64,000 bases of DNA from Thermaerobacter sp. FW80. Its GTDB lineage: Bacteria > Bacillota > Sulfobacillia > Thermaerobacterales > Thermaerobacteraceae. Position numbers and translations under genes: made by a program. Positions 25,721 through 37,152 of the stretch are shown here, piece by piece. A model generated the notes under the pieces. The model worked only from the letters and a program-made list of their open reading frames with translations. It ran no database searches and was not told the DNA's origin. The first letter of the stretch is position 1; each line of letters opens with the position of its first letter. Where the stretch lies: positions 1,463,245-1,527,244 of the forward strand of contig NZ_CP037895.1 in the NCBI RefSeq assembly GCF_004634385.1, in the 5' to 3' direction.

Positions 25721-26719
25721 GTGGACGCGTGGACGCCGACGAGCCCGGGGCCGCTGGCGATGCCGGCGGCCGGATCCCCGCGACCCCTGCCCGGCCTGGC
25801 CGGGCGGGACTTCCTGACGCTGAGCGATTTCACGCCGGACGAACTGGCCGCCCTGCTGGACCTGGCGGCGGCGCTGAAGCAGGAATGGCGAGGGGGCCGG
25901 GGCGGCGAGCCCCTCTACGGCAAGACCCTGGCCATGATCTTCGAGAAGCCGTCCACCCGGACCCGCGTGTCCTTCGAGGTGGGCATGCAGCAGCTGGGCG
26001 GCCGCGTGCTCAACCTGAGCCCGCGGGAGCTGCAGCTGAGCCGCGGCGAGACCCTGGCCGACACCGCCCGCGTCCTCTCCCGCTACGTCGACGCCCTGAT
26101 GGTTCGGGCCTACTCCCACGCCACCGTGGAGGAACTGGCCGAGGCCGCCTCGATCCCGGTGATCAACGGCTTGACGGACCTCTACCATCCATGCCAGATC
26201 ATGGCCGACCTGCTCACCATCCGCGAGCACAAGGGTCGGCTGCGCGGGGTGACCGTGGCCTACGTGGGCGACAGCAACAACGTGGCCCACACCTGGCTGC
26301 TGGGCGCGGCCCTGCTGGGGCTGCACCTGCGGCTGGCCTGTCCGCCCGGGTACGAGCCGCGGCCGGAGGTGCTGGCGCTGGCGGAGGTCCTGGCGCGGGA
26401 CACGGGCGCGACCATCCAGGTGCTGCACGATCCCGTGGCGGCCGTGCGCGGGGCCGAGGTGGTCTACACCGACGTCTGGACCAGCATGGGCCAGGAGGGG
26501 GAGGAAGAGGAGCGGCGGCGCACCTTCGCGCCCTATCAGGTCAACGCCCGCCTGGTGGCCCACGCGGCGCCGGACTTCATCTTCATGCATTGCCTTCCCG
26601 CCCACCGCGGCGAGGAGGTGACCGACGAGGTGCTGGACGGCCCCCACTCGGTGGTGCTCGACCAGGCGGAGAACCGGCTGCACGCCCAGAAGGCGATCCT
26701 GCTGGCCCTGCTCGCCTGA
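25721..26719 (+). CDS. argF: Ornithine carbamoyltransferase
   Basis: 332 residues, normal length. Makes citrulline from ornithine and carbamoyl phosphate. Carbamoyl phosphate-binding STRTR at 78-82, [32 protein letters not shown] and the catalytic HCLP at 290-293, then [35 protein letters not shown] at 25721 has GGGAGGGAG just upstream. Except for a 20-residue N-terminal stretch it lacks the inserts seen in its neighbours. No carAB genes are in the window, so carbamoyl phosphate comes from elsewhere. Confidence 0.96.
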   Translation: MDAWTPTSPGPLAMPAAGSPRPLPGLAGRDFLTLSDFTPDELAALLDLAAALKQEWRGGRGGEPLYGKTLAMIFEKPSTRTRVSFEVGMQQLGGRVLNLSPRELQLSRGETLADTARVLSRYVDALMVRAYSHATVEELAEAASIPVINGLTDLYHPCQIMADLLTIREHKGRLRGVTVAYVGDSNNVAHTWLLGAALLGLHLRLACPPGYEPRPEVLALAEVLARDTGATIQVLHDPVAAVRGAEVVYTDVWTSMGQEGEEEERRRTFAPYQVNARLVAHAAPDFIFMHCLPAHRGEEVTDEVLDGPHSVVLDQAENRLHAQKAILLALLA

Positions 26720-26936
26720 GGGATGGCCCGGGGCGCGGTGGGGGAGGCGCCGAGGCGCCACCGCCGCGGGCTCGGCTCGCCCTGGGCGGCACCGTGCGGC
26801 GCGGCGGATGCGGCCCGCCGGTCCGGCGGCGCGGGATGGCCGCGGCGGGGGACGAACCGGCCGCGGGGCGCGGGCCGGGCGGCCGGCCCGGCCGGTTCCT
26901 CCGCACCGGATGTCCGCACCCCGGGGACGGATCGGG

Positions 26937-28298
26937 ATGGAGGCGATGGCCGTGGCGGAGAAGATCGTCCTGGCGTATTCGGGGGGCCTCGACACGTCGG
27001 TGGCCATCCCCTGGCTGAAGGAGACCTACGGCTACGACGTCATCGCCCTGTCCGCCGACGTGGGCGAGGGCAAGGACCTCGAAGCCATCCGGCGGAAGGC
27101 CTTGCAGATCGGGGCGGCGGAGGCGGTGGTCGTCGACGCGCGGGAACGGTTCGCCCGCGACTTCGTGCTGCCGGCCCTGCAGGCCAATGCCTTGTACCAG
27201 GGACGGTATCCCCTCTCGGCGGCCCTCTCCCGTCCCCTGATCGCCCAGCTGCTGGTGGAGACCGCACGGCAGTACGGCGCCACCGCCGTGGCCCACGGGT
27301 GCACCGGCAAGGGCAACGATCAGGTGCGCTTCGACGTCTCCGTGGCGGCCCTGGCGCCGGACCTCAAGGTGGTGGCGCCGGTCCGGGAGTGGGCCTGGTC
27401 GCGGGACGAGGAGATCGCCTACGCCCGCGAGCACGGCATCCCGATCCCCGTGACCGAGGAGAACCCCTTCTCCATCGATGCCAACCTCTGGGGCCGCAGC
27501 TGCGAGGCGGGGGTGCTGGAGGACCCCTGGGTCGAGCCGCCCGAGGCGGCCTACGCGATGACCGTCGCCCCCGAGCGGGCGCCGGCGGAGCCGGAGTACG
27601 TCACCCTGACCTTCGAGGCGGGCGTGCCCGTGGCCCTCGACGGCCAGCCGCTGGGCCTGGTGGAGCTCATCGAGCGGCTGAACCGGGTGGCCGGTCGGCA
27701 CGGCGTCGGCCGGATCGACATGGTCGAAGACCGGCTGGTGGGCATCAAGTCCCGGGAGGTGTACGAGGCCCCGGCCGCCGTGGTGCTGGTCGAGGCCCAC
27801 CGGGCGCTGGAGGCCCTGTGCCTGCCGCGGGAGGTCCTCCACTTCAAGCCGGTGATCGAGCAGCAGGTGGCCCAGGTGATCTACAACGGCCTCTGGTTCT
27901 CGCCCTTCAAGCGGGCGCTGGATGCCTTCGTGGCCGAGACCCAGCGGTTCGTGACGGGCGAGGTCCGCGTCAAGCTGTACCGCGGGACGGCGACAGTGGT
28001 GGGGCGCCGCTCGCCCGTCTCCCTCTACCGCCACGAGCTGGCCACCTACTCGCCCGACGACCGGTTCGACCACAACGCGGCGGTGGGGTTCATCCAGCTC
28101 TGGGGGCTGCCGACGCGGGTCCACGCGGCCGTGCACGGCGCAGAGCGCCAGGGCGCGGGAGGAGCCGGCCCAGCGGTCCATGGCGCGGCGGGGCCCGGGG
28201 CGGCGGTCGAACCCGGCACGGCCGGGGGCAAGCCGGGGGAGGCGGTGGGATCCGGAGGTCCCGGGGCGCCGCAGCCGGCCGAGGTCGCGGGATCGTGA
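26937..28298 (+). CDS. argG: Argininosuccinate synthase
   Basis: 453 residues; the family is about 400. Joins citrulline and aspartate with [20 protein letters not shown] is the PP-loop, then [67 protein letters not shown], YSIDxNLW-type [21 protein letters not shown] and the C-terminal KVYRG-like [14 protein letters not shown] and [23 protein letters not shown] Gly/Ala/Pro-rich tail of about 55 residues follows. ATG at 26937 is used; ATG at 26946 is also possible. The 26720-26936 gap has no gene and holds a reverse CCGGTTCGTCC copy (26850). The stop codon falls inside a tandem repeat. Confidence 0.96.
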   Translation: MEAMAVAEKIVLAYSGGLDTSVAIPWLKETYGYDVIALSADVGEGKDLEAIRRKALQIGAAEAVVVDARERFARDFVLPALQANALYQGRYPLSAALSRPLIAQLLVETARQYGATAVAHGCTGKGNDQVRFDVSVAALAPDLKVVAPVREWAWSRDEEIAYAREHGIPIPVTEENPFSIDANLWGRSCEAGVLEDPWVEPPEAAYAMTVAPERAPAEPEYVTLTFEAGVPVALDGQPLGLVELIERLNRVAGRHGVGRIDMVEDRLVGIKSREVYEAPAAVVLVEAHRALEALCLPREVLHFKPVIEQQVAQVIYNGLWFSPFKRALDAFVAETQRFVTGEVRVKLYRGTATVVGRRSPVSLYRHELATYSPDDRFDHNAAVGFIQLWGLPTRVHAAVHGAERQGAGGAGPAVHGAAGPGAAVEPGTAGGKPGEAVGSGGPGAPQPAEVAGS

Positions 28299-28490
28299 AC
28301 GGGGGTCCCCGGCGTCGCGGGCGCGTGAAGGCCACAACCCCGGCGTTGCGACCGCGCGAAGGCCGGCCACGGCGTCACGGGTGCGCGAAGGCGCACGCCG
28401 GCGGCGCGGGTGCAGGGTCGCCGAGCCGGGGGTCGGAAACTCGCGAAGGCGGACTCCGGCGTCGCCGGTGCATGAACGCGGACCCGGGGG
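28279..28490. repeat. Degenerate 30-bp tandem repeat overlapping the end of argG
   Basis: About seven units of a GGCGTCGCGGGCGCGTGAAGGC-like theme, beginning inside the last argG codons (28279) and running into noncoding DNA. Spacing is close to 30 bp with later units shortened. The remainder of the gap to 28644 holds no gene. Confidence 0.65.
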
Positions 28491-28644
28491 TGGGGCGTCG
28501 TCCTCAGGTCCCGGGGCGCCGGGCGGCGCACCGGCCCTGCCGCGCCGGCCTGCCGCCGGTCGAAGCGGCAGCGCCGAGGCGGGCGACGGCCGGCTCGGCG
28601 CTGCCACCGATGCCCCGGGACCCCGGCGGGAGGGAGCGAGGCCA

Positions 28645-29208
28645 TTGGCTCGCGGCTGGGTGGTCCTCCTGTGCATCGCCCCCACCGGCGGCGCCCCGAT
28701 GGTGACGGTCCCCGCGGTTCGGGCCGTCGCCGGCCGGGGGCTCGAGGGCGATCGCTACTTCGTCGGCAGCGGGACCTGGCAGGGCTGGCCCGACCTGGAG
28801 CTGACGCTGGTCGAAGAGGAAGCCGTGGCCGCGGTCGCCCGGGAGCTCGGTCGTCGCCTCGACCCCGCTGCCCTGCGGCGCAACGTGGTCACCCGTGGCG
28901 TCCGCCTCGCGGACCTCATCGGCCGCCGCTTCCGCCTCGGGTCCGTCTGGGTGGAGGGCGTCCGCCCCTGCGACCCGTGCGGGTACCTGGAGCGCCAGGT
29001 TGCGCCGGGGCTCAAGGCGGCCCTGGCCGGCCGCGGCGGCCTGCGGGCGCGGATCCTCACCACGGGGGTGGTCCGGGTCGGCGACCCGGTGGTCGCCGCC
29101 GGAGCCGACGCGGGGGCAGCGGAAGCGGCCCGCTCCCCATCCCGGACCCCGTCCGCGCTTCCGCCCACCCTGCGGGGTGGGGGCGAAGAGGCCTCCGGAG
29201 CGGGCTGA
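28645..29208 (+). CDS. MOSC-domain protein
   Basis: 187 residues. A small stand-alone MOSC domain: VVLLCIAPTGGAPMVTVPAVRAVAGRGLEGDRY at the start, LTLVEEEAV, NVVTRGVRLADLIGRRFRLG and the Cys-containing GVRPCDPCGYLE typical of the family (YiiM/YuaD-like). MOSC domains handle sulfur or bind molybdenum cofactor; the two Cys may carry persulfide. The start is taken as TTG 28645, 8 bases after GGGAGGGAG; a GTG at about 28660 is an alternative. It interrupts the arginine operon between argG and argH on the same strand, with no obvious metabolic link. The C-terminal 40 residues are low complexity. Confidence 0.82.
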   Translation: MARGWVVLLCIAPTGGAPMVTVPAVRAVAGRGLEGDRYFVGSGTWQGWPDLELTLVEEEAVAAVARELGRRLDPAALRRNVVTRGVRLADLIGRRFRLGSVWVEGVRPCDPCGYLERQVAPGLKAALAGRGGLRARILTTGVVRVGDPVVAAGADAGAAEAARSPSRTPSALPPTLRGGGEEASGAG

Positions 29209-29453
29209 GCGCAGCGAGGGCGTCGCTCCTCCGCTCGCGTCCGATCCGTGGGGAGCGGCCGCCCGAAGCCGACGACGACGTCTCAGGTCACGGTCGTTGC
29301 AGGTGACGGTGGCATGCGGTCCGCTGCCTGGCGCCGGCTGCGAGCGCCGCGGGGGGGGCCGGCGACCCACGGCGCGGTCCGGTGGTCTTCCGGCGCGTGG
29401 GATGCCCATGCTGGGCAGTGGAGCACGGACTTCGAGGGGGAGGCGATCCCGGC

Positions 29454-31064
29454 GTGCCAGCGGCTGGCGAGCCCACGCCCCGCACCGATGCCGATCCTGC
29501 CGCCGGTCCTGCGGCGAGCCCCGGCGGCGGTCCGCAGAGCGCGGGTGCTGCGCAGGCCAACCCCAAGCCCTGGGGCGGTCGCTTCACCGCCGCGACCGAC
29601 CGGGCCGTGGAGGCGTTCACCGCCTCCATCGACGTCGACCGGCGGCTGCTGGAGGTGGACATCCGCGCCAGCCAGGCCCACGCGCGCATGCTCGGTGCGT
29701 GCGGCGTCCTACCGCCCGAAGAGGCTCGGACCCTGGTGGAGGGCCTGGAAGAGGTGCGCCGCCGCCTGCAGAGCGGCGAGTTCGAACTGGATCCGGCGCT
29801 GGAAGACGTGCACATGAACGTGGAGCACCTGCTGGGCCGGGTGGTGGGGCCGCTGGCGGGCAAGCTGCACACCGGCCGCAGCCGGAACGACCAGGTGGCC
29901 ACGGACATGCACCTCTACATGAAGGAGGCCCTGGGCCGGCTGATCGCCGCGGTGCGGGACCTGCAGCGGGCGCTGGTGGAGAAGGCCGAGGCGCACCTGG
30001 ACGTGATCATGCCCGGGTACACCCACCTGCAGCGGGCGCAGCCGGTGCTCTTCGCCCACCACCTGCTGGCCTACTTCTGGATGCTGGAGCGCGACGCGGG
30101 CCGGCTCGCCGACGCGCGGAGGCGAACGGGCTGGTGCCCCTTGGGGGCGGCCGCGCTGGCCGGGACCGGCTTCCCCCTGGACCGGGAGAGGGTCGCGCGG
30201 GAGCTCGGCTTCGCCCGGGTCTACCCCAACAGCATGGACGCCGTCAGCGACCGCGACTACCTGCTGGAGTTCCTGGCGGCGGGCAGCATCCTGGCCATGC
30301 ACCTGTCGCGGCTGTGCGAGGAGCTGGTGCTGTGGTCGTCCGAGGAGTTCGGGTTCATCGAGCTCGCCGATACCTACTGCACCGGCTCCAGCATCATGCC
30401 CCAGAAGAAGAACCCTGACGTGGCGGAGCTGGTCCGCAGCAAGACGGGGCGGGTCTACGGCGCCCTCTTCAGTCTGCTGACGGTGATGAAGGGCTTGCCC
30501 CTGACCTACAACCGGGACCTGCAGGAGGACAAGCCCGGCGTGTTCGACGCCCTGGACACCCTGGAGGCGGCCCTGCCCCTCTGCGCCGGGATGATCCGCA
30601 CCATGCGGGTGCGGGCCGACCGCATGGAAGCCGCCCTGGAGCGCGACTTCTCCGCCGCCACGGACCTGGCCGACTATCTGGTCGAACGCGGCGTGCCCTT
30701 CCGCGAGGCCCATCGCATCGTGGGCGAGCTGGTGCTGCACTGCATCCGGGCGGGCCGGCGGCTGCAGGACCTGACCCTGGACGACCTGCGGAGCCACAGC
30801 CCTCTGTTCGGCCCCGAGGCCCTGGGGCGGCTTTCACCGCGGGCGGTGGTGGAAGCCCGGAAGCTGTACGGCGGCACGGCCCGCCAGGCGGTGGAGCGGC
30901 AGTTGGCGGAAGCCCGGGCCATCCTGGCCGCTGCAGCAGAGCAGGCGGCAGGGGACGGGTTCACCCGGCCGGGGAGCCCAGGGCAGGGCCTGGCCGGTGG
31001 TGGCAGTCCGGGAGAAGGGAGCCCGGGCGCGGTTGCAGGCGGGCAGGCCTCCCCGGCCCCTTGA
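29454..31064 (+). CDS. argH: Argininosuccinate lyase
   Basis: 536 residues; the family is about 460. Releases fumarate to give arginine. WGGRFTAATDRAVEAFTASIDVDRRL, EDVHMNVEHLL, HTGRSRNDQVATD, GYTHLQRAQPVLFAHHLLAY, the signature GSSIMPQKKNPD (from residue 311) and TYNRDLQEDKPGVFDALDTLE are intact. A 40-residue N-terminal and 45-residue C-terminal low-complexity extension are extra. GTG at 29454 follows GGGGGAGG. Last gene of the arg cluster; the 245-base gap before it (29209-29453) contains no recognised gene or regulatory element. Confidence 0.95.
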   Translation: MPAAGEPTPRTDADPAAGPAASPGGGPQSAGAAQANPKPWGGRFTAATDRAVEAFTASIDVDRRLLEVDIRASQAHARMLGACGVLPPEEARTLVEGLEEVRRRLQSGEFELDPALEDVHMNVEHLLGRVVGPLAGKLHTGRSRNDQVATDMHLYMKEALGRLIAAVRDLQRALVEKAEAHLDVIMPGYTHLQRAQPVLFAHHLLAYFWMLERDAGRLADARRRTGWCPLGAAALAGTGFPLDRERVARELGFARVYPNSMDAVSDRDYLLEFLAAGSILAMHLSRLCEELVLWSSEEFGFIELADTYCTGSSIMPQKKNPDVAELVRSKTGRVYGALFSLLTVMKGLPLTYNRDLQEDKPGVFDALDTLEAALPLCAGMIRTMRVRADRMEAALERDFSAATDLADYLVERGVPFREAHRIVGELVLHCIRAGRRLQDLTLDDLRSHSPLFGPEALGRLSPRAVVEARKLYGGTARQAVERQLAEARAILAAAAEQAAGDGFTRPGSPGQGLAGGGSPGEGSPGAVAGGQASPAP

Positions 31065-31192
31065 CGGCGGCCCGATGCCCCGCGACGATTGGGGGGTCAC
31101 TGGCATTGCGAGGCGCCGGCGGGGCGGTGCGGGCTGTTCCTCATTAGGACCAGTCCGGAAGGTCCCGCCCGGCGCCGGGCCGGGGTGGGTCC

Positions 31193-31482
31193 ATGGCATG
31201 GTGGCGGCGTGATCGCCGGCCGCCCCTCCCGTCCGTGGGGGGTGACCCGGCATCGGTGTACGTGGCGTATCGCTTCGGCATGGCCTTCCTTCTCACCACG
31301 GCCCACACCGTGGCCGCCCTCTATCGCATCCAGCAGGCCGGTCTGGGGCCCCTGGAACTGGCGCTGGTGGGCACCGTCCTGGAGATCACCGTCACCCTCT
31401 GCGAGGTGCCCACGGGCGTGGTCGCCGACCTCGACGGGCGCCGGGCCTCGGTCCTCCTGGGCCTGGCCACCATCGGGGCCGG
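31193..31482 (+). pseudogene. N-terminal fragment of an MFS transporter
   Basis: About 97 residues match the start of an MFS permease (VYVAYRFGMAFLLTTAHTVAALYRIQQAGLGPLELALVGTVLEITVTLCEVPTGVVADLDGRRASVLLGLATIGAG): two spans and motif A (GVVADLDGRR), then homology ends at about 31482 and 13 unrelated codons lead to a stop that overlaps the 3' end of the peptidase gene. The other ten spans are missing. It looks like the leftover of a deletion that joined the transporter to the neighbouring gene. Confidence 0.75.
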
Positions 31483-31488
31483 CCGCCC

Positions 31489-32637
31489 CTATGTCCCCTC
31501 CGGGTTTGGCTCAGGGCCGTAATCCCAGGCGATGCCACGTTCTTCCAGAAGGCGGCGCACCCGGTCGACGGGCAGCGCCGGCACGCGGTGGCCGTCGCGT
31601 CCCGTCAGCGGCCGGGCCGCTACCAGCGCCCGGATCACCGCCTCCTCCGTGACGGCGGCGGCCGCCTCGAAGAAGGGGTTGAGGTAAGCGCCCTCATCGG
31701 GCAGGTAGGGCGGGTAGCGGCGGGCCGTGCTGAAGGCCAGGACGAAATCGCCGCTGCCATGCCAGTAGACGGTCCCCGTCCGGGCCAGGCCCGCGGCGGC
31801 CCGCCGGGCGATGCGGCCCAGCTGACGAGAGCTCAAGGGCGCGTCGGTGGCCAGGACCACCACCACCGAGCCCCCCTCGCCAGCCCCAGGCCCAGGTCGC
31901 CCGGGCTCCGGCTCGGCGGGGTCCGGCCGGGCGGCCGGTTCGTCCAGGTCAGCCAGCAGCCGGCCCACGGGGATGCCGGCGATGGTCAGGTCGCGGCGGC
32001 GGCCGAAGTTGGCCAGCACCAGCCCACCTAGGGTGACCGTCACCTCGCCGGCGCCGGGCAGGGTGGCGGGCCAGACCCGGGAAGCGGTGCCGATTCCACC
32101 CTTGAAGCCGTAGCAGATCATCCCCGTCCCGGCGCCCACACTGCCTTCCGCCACCGGGCCGCCGGCAGCCCCCGCCAGAGCCGCCGCCACCTCCGCCGGG
32201 CCCACGTGGCGGCCGCGGATGTCGTTCAGCCAGCCGTCGTTGCACTCGCCCGCCACCACGTTGACCGTAGGGGCCGTGACGCCGATGGCGGGGTGGGCGG
32301 CCAGGATGTGATCCAGGAGGGCGTCGGCGGCCCGCCAGATGGAGAGGGTGCTGGTCAGGAGGATCGGCGTCTCCAGGCGGCCGAGCTCCATCACCTGGGC
32401 CAGCCCCAGGGCCTTGCCGAAGCCATTGATCACGTGAACGGCGGCGGGGAACTTGCCGTCGTAGATCGTCCGCAGATCGCCGGGCGGGAGGATCACGGTG
32501 ACGCCCGTGCGCACCGGCCCTTGGCCGACCCGCAAGGGCCCCTCGCCGCGGATCACCGTGGCGTGGCCCACCCGGACGCCGGCGACGTCGGTGATGGCGT
32601 CGTGCGGACCGCGTTGCATCACCCAGGGGCGCGTCAT
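31489..32637 (-). CDS. P1 family peptidase (DmpA/BapA-type aminopeptidase)
   Basis: 382 residues. An Ntn-fold self-processing aminopeptidase: DVAGVRVGHATVI, RTGVTVILPPG, VHVINGFGKALGLAQVMELG, ETPILLTSTLSIW, NVVAGECNDGWLNDI, GSVGAGTGMICYGFKGGIGTASR, and the nucleophile serine in GGSVVVVLATDAPLSSRQLGR, where family members cleave before the Ser to form two subunits. Members act on N-terminal D-/L-amino acids or beta-peptides. A short Pro-rich insert with a CCGGTTCGTCC copy (31935) lies just before the cleavage site. ATG at 32637 follows GGGAGGGGAGG and overlaps the UDG stop. Confidence 0.9.
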   Translation of the reverse strand: MTRPWVMQRGPHDAITDVAGVRVGHATVIRGEGPLRVGQGPVRTGVTVILPPGDLRTIYDGKFPAAVHVINGFGKALGLAQVMELGRLETPILLTSTLSIWRAADALLDHILAAHPAIGVTAPTVNVVAGECNDGWLNDIRGRHVGPAEVAAALAGAAGGPVAEGSVGAGTGMICYGFKGGIGTASRVWPATLPGAGEVTVTLGGLVLANFGRRRDLTIAGIPVGRLLADLDEPAARPDPAEPEPGRPGPGAGEGGSVVVVLATDAPLSSRQLGRIARRAAAGLARTGTVYWHGSGDFVLAFSTARRYPPYLPDEGAYLNPFFEAAAAVTEEAVIRALVAARPLTGRDGHRVPALPVDRVRRLLEERGIAWDYGPEPNPEGT

Positions 32638-33767
32638 GCGCCTCCCCTCCCGCCGCTTCCGTCGGATCGGGCGGAGGCGGGCCCGCCCGGGACGGATTCG
32701 CCATCCACGAGCTGCCGGGCCCGCCGGAAGACGGCGTCGAACATGGCCTCGGTCAGGACGCCGGTCTGGGTGTTCTGTCGGCTCGGGTGGTAGCTGGCCA
32801 GCAGCACCGGCGGGGAGGGGAGGTCGTCGCCGGGCCCGCCGGCCGACGCCGTCTGCGCCGCCTCCCACCGGTACTCGCCGCCGTGACGGAAGCGGGGCTT
32901 GGTCGCTCGCGGCCGGTTCGTCCGCGACGAACCGGCCCCCCGGGGTTCCTGCCACCGGCCCGGGCCTGTCGGGGCGCCGGTTGCGCCGCCGCGGGCGCCG
33001 GCTTCGCCGCCCCTGCCGCGGGCGTCTGCACCGGCGGCGTCCCGGGCCGGGGAGACGGGGTGGGTGCCGCCGCGCGGGGCAGGGGCCGGGCCCGGCGGGA
33101 CCGCGACGTCCTGCACCGCCGACGCCGCCGAGACCTCGACCGGCCAGCCGTAGCCCCGCTCCCGCATCAGCCGCAGCAACACGTCGAAGGCGATCTGGCC
33201 GAGGCACACGATGACCCGCACCGTGCGGAGGGCCTCCAGCTCCCGGCGCAGGAAGTCGCCGCAGGCCAGCAGCTCGTCCCGGGACGGCTTGTTGTCGGGC
33301 GGGGCGCAGTGGCAGGTGGCGGTGATGTAGGCGTCCCGGAGCTCCAGCCCGTCACCCCGATGGGTGCTGGTGGGCTGATTGGCGAAGCCCGCCCGGTACA
33401 GGGCCCGGTACAGCCAGTCGCCCGAGGCGTCGCCGGTGAACATCCGGCCGGTGCGGTTGGCGCCGTGGGCGGCAGGGGCCAGCCCGACGATCAGCAGCCG
33501 GGCCAGGGGGTCGCCGAAGCTGGGCACCGGTCGGCCCCAGTAGTCCCAGTCGCGGTACGCCCGGCGCTTGGTGCGGGCGACCTCGGCGGTGTAGGCCACC
33601 AGCCGCGGGCAGCGACGGCAGGCGACGATGTCCCGGTTGATGCCGGCGAGGGCGTCGAGCTGGTGCCGGTGGGCGGTCGGGCACCGGCCGTCGGCGCCGG
33701 GCGGCAGCTGGGCTCGAGGGACCTCTGCCGGTGGAGCGGAAGCGGACGCACCGGAGAACTGGCTCAT
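32634..33767 (-). CDS. Uracil-DNA glycosylase, family 5 (UDGb type)
   Basis: 377 residues; the family is about 220-250. Removes uracil and other deaminated bases from DNA. The 4Fe-4S ligand pair CRRCPRL, motif A-like GLAPAAHGANRTGRMFTGDASGDWLY (without the Asp of family 4), TATCHCAPPDNKPSRDEL with further cluster Cys, VCLGQIAFDVLL and motif B ASYHPSRQNTQTG fit family 5, common in thermophiles. About 110 low-complexity residues are inserted between the Rossmann core and motif B and contain the palindrome at 32911. ATG at 33767 has no ribosome site, but TACAAT lies 7-12 bases upstream, so a near-leaderless mRNA is possible. Coupled to the P1 peptidase. Confidence 0.9.
   Translation of the reverse strand: MSQFSGASASAPPAEVPRAQLPPGADGRCPTAHRHQLDALAGINRDIVACRRCPRLVAYTAEVARTKRRAYRDWDYWGRPVPSFGDPLARLLIVGLAPAAHGANRTGRMFTGDASGDWLYRALYRAGFANQPTSTHRGDGLELRDAYITATCHCAPPDNKPSRDELLACGDFLRRELEALRTVRVIVCLGQIAFDVLLRLMRERGYGWPVEVSAASAVQDVAVPPGPAPAPRGGTHPVSPARDAAGADARGRGGEAGARGGATGAPTGPGRWQEPRGAGSSRTNRPRATKPRFRHGGEYRWEAAQTASAGGPGDDLPSPPVLLASYHPSRQNTQTGVLTEAMFDAVFRRARQLVDGESVPGGPASARSDGSGGRGGA
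32911..32937. repeat. Perfect palindrome made of two CCGGTTCGTC copies
   Basis: GGCCGGTTCGTC (32911-32922), CGC, GACGAACCGGCC (32926-32937). The dispersed 11-mer faces its own reverse complement across three bases. It lies within the low-complexity insert of the uracil-DNA glycosylase gene, where it is translated. Confidence 0.9.
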
Positions 33768-34220
33768 GGCTTGATTGTACATCGCGAAGGTGCCCGTCGT
33801 AGCGACGGGGCCCGTCGCACGCGCCGGGCCCCGGGTCCGCGCGGCCAAGCCGCTGGAGAGCACCACGGGCCGGGTCGGTCGGCCCGCAGCGGCCGGTCGG
33901 CAGGAGATGGAACCTGTCCGCCGTATTGCACCGTGTAACGGGGGATGCAGCGGGCGTCCGGTCACCTCCCACCGTCGACGTGACGCCTTATCGTCGTTCC
34001 GCGCTGCAAATCCGGCGGGGGCGCCGGAAGTCCGGCAGGGGCCGGTTCGTCCGATCCGGCGTCGGCGGGTCGTCGTCGCCGGCGGGCGCTCCCGCCGACT
34101 GACCGATGGCGTGCCTCCCTCCCGTGCATCCCCCTGGCACGCGGTCCCGGCGTCGTCGTACGCCCGGGGCCGGGAAGAGTCACGCGGGCGCGGGCCCGTG
34201 AAAGGAGGTCGGGCGGCGTC
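33768..34220. other. Divergent intergenic region before the molybdenum hydroxylase genes
   Basis: No gene recognised. TACAAT on the minus strand (33780-33775) may be the UDG -10. A CCGGTTCGTCC copy is at 34042-34052. AAAGGAGG (34201-34208) is the ribosome site of the next gene. Confidence 0.4.
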
Positions 34221-34739
34221 ATGGCAGCGACCGGCCAGGAGGCGGCCGGCCAGCGGGTGCCGGTGACCCTGACGGTCAACGGCCGCACCTACACCCGCGA
34301 GGTGGAACCCCGCACCCTGCTGGTCCACTTCTTGCGGGAGGAACTGGGCCTGACCGGCACCCACGTCGGCTGCGACACGTCCAACTGCGGGGCCTGCACG
34401 GTCCACCTCAACGGCCAGGCGGTCAAGTCGTGCACGGTGCTGGCGGTCCAGGCCGACGGCGGCGAGGTGGTGACCATCGAGGGGCTCGCCCGCGACGGCC
34501 GGCTCCACCCGGTGCAGGAGGGGTTCTGGGAGGAGCACGGGCTGCAGTGTGGCTTCTGCACGCCGGGCATGATCATGGCCGCGGCGCACCTCCTGGAGGT
34601 CAACCCCAACCCGACGGAGGAGGAGATCCGCCGCGGGCTGGAAGGGGTCCTCTGCCGCTGCACGGGCTACCACAACATCGTCCGGGCGGTGCAGTACGCC
34701 GCCCGCAAGCTGCAGGAGCGAAGCGCGGCCGCGGATTGA
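34221..34739 (+). CDS. Molybdenum hydroxylase small subunit, two 2Fe-2S clusters
   Basis: 172 residues, normal for a CoxS/XdhC-type iron-sulfur subunit. The plant-ferredoxin-type cluster has [15 protein letters not shown] with a later Cys in AVKSCTV; the second cluster has CGFCTPGM and CRCTGY. Carries electrons from the molybdenum centre to FAD. ATG at 34221 is preceded by AAAGGAGGTC about 12 bases away. First of three genes ordered small-large-medium. Confidence 0.94.
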   Translation: MAATGQEAAGQRVPVTLTVNGRTYTREVEPRTLLVHFLREELGLTGTHVGCDTSNCGACTVHLNGQAVKSCTVLAVQADGGEVVTIEGLARDGRLHPVQEGFWEEHGLQCGFCTPGMIMAAAHLLEVNPNPTEEEIRRGLEGVLCRCTGYHNIVRAVQYAARKLQERSAAAD

Positions 34740-34755
34740 GGCCGCCGGCGAGGGG

Positions 34756-37148
<2,393 letters not shown>

Positions 37149-37152
<4 letters not shown>

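Noticed and set aside
28279-28490. CRISPR array or phage attachment repeats
   Set aside because: Units are degenerate and contiguous, with no spacers and no integrase.
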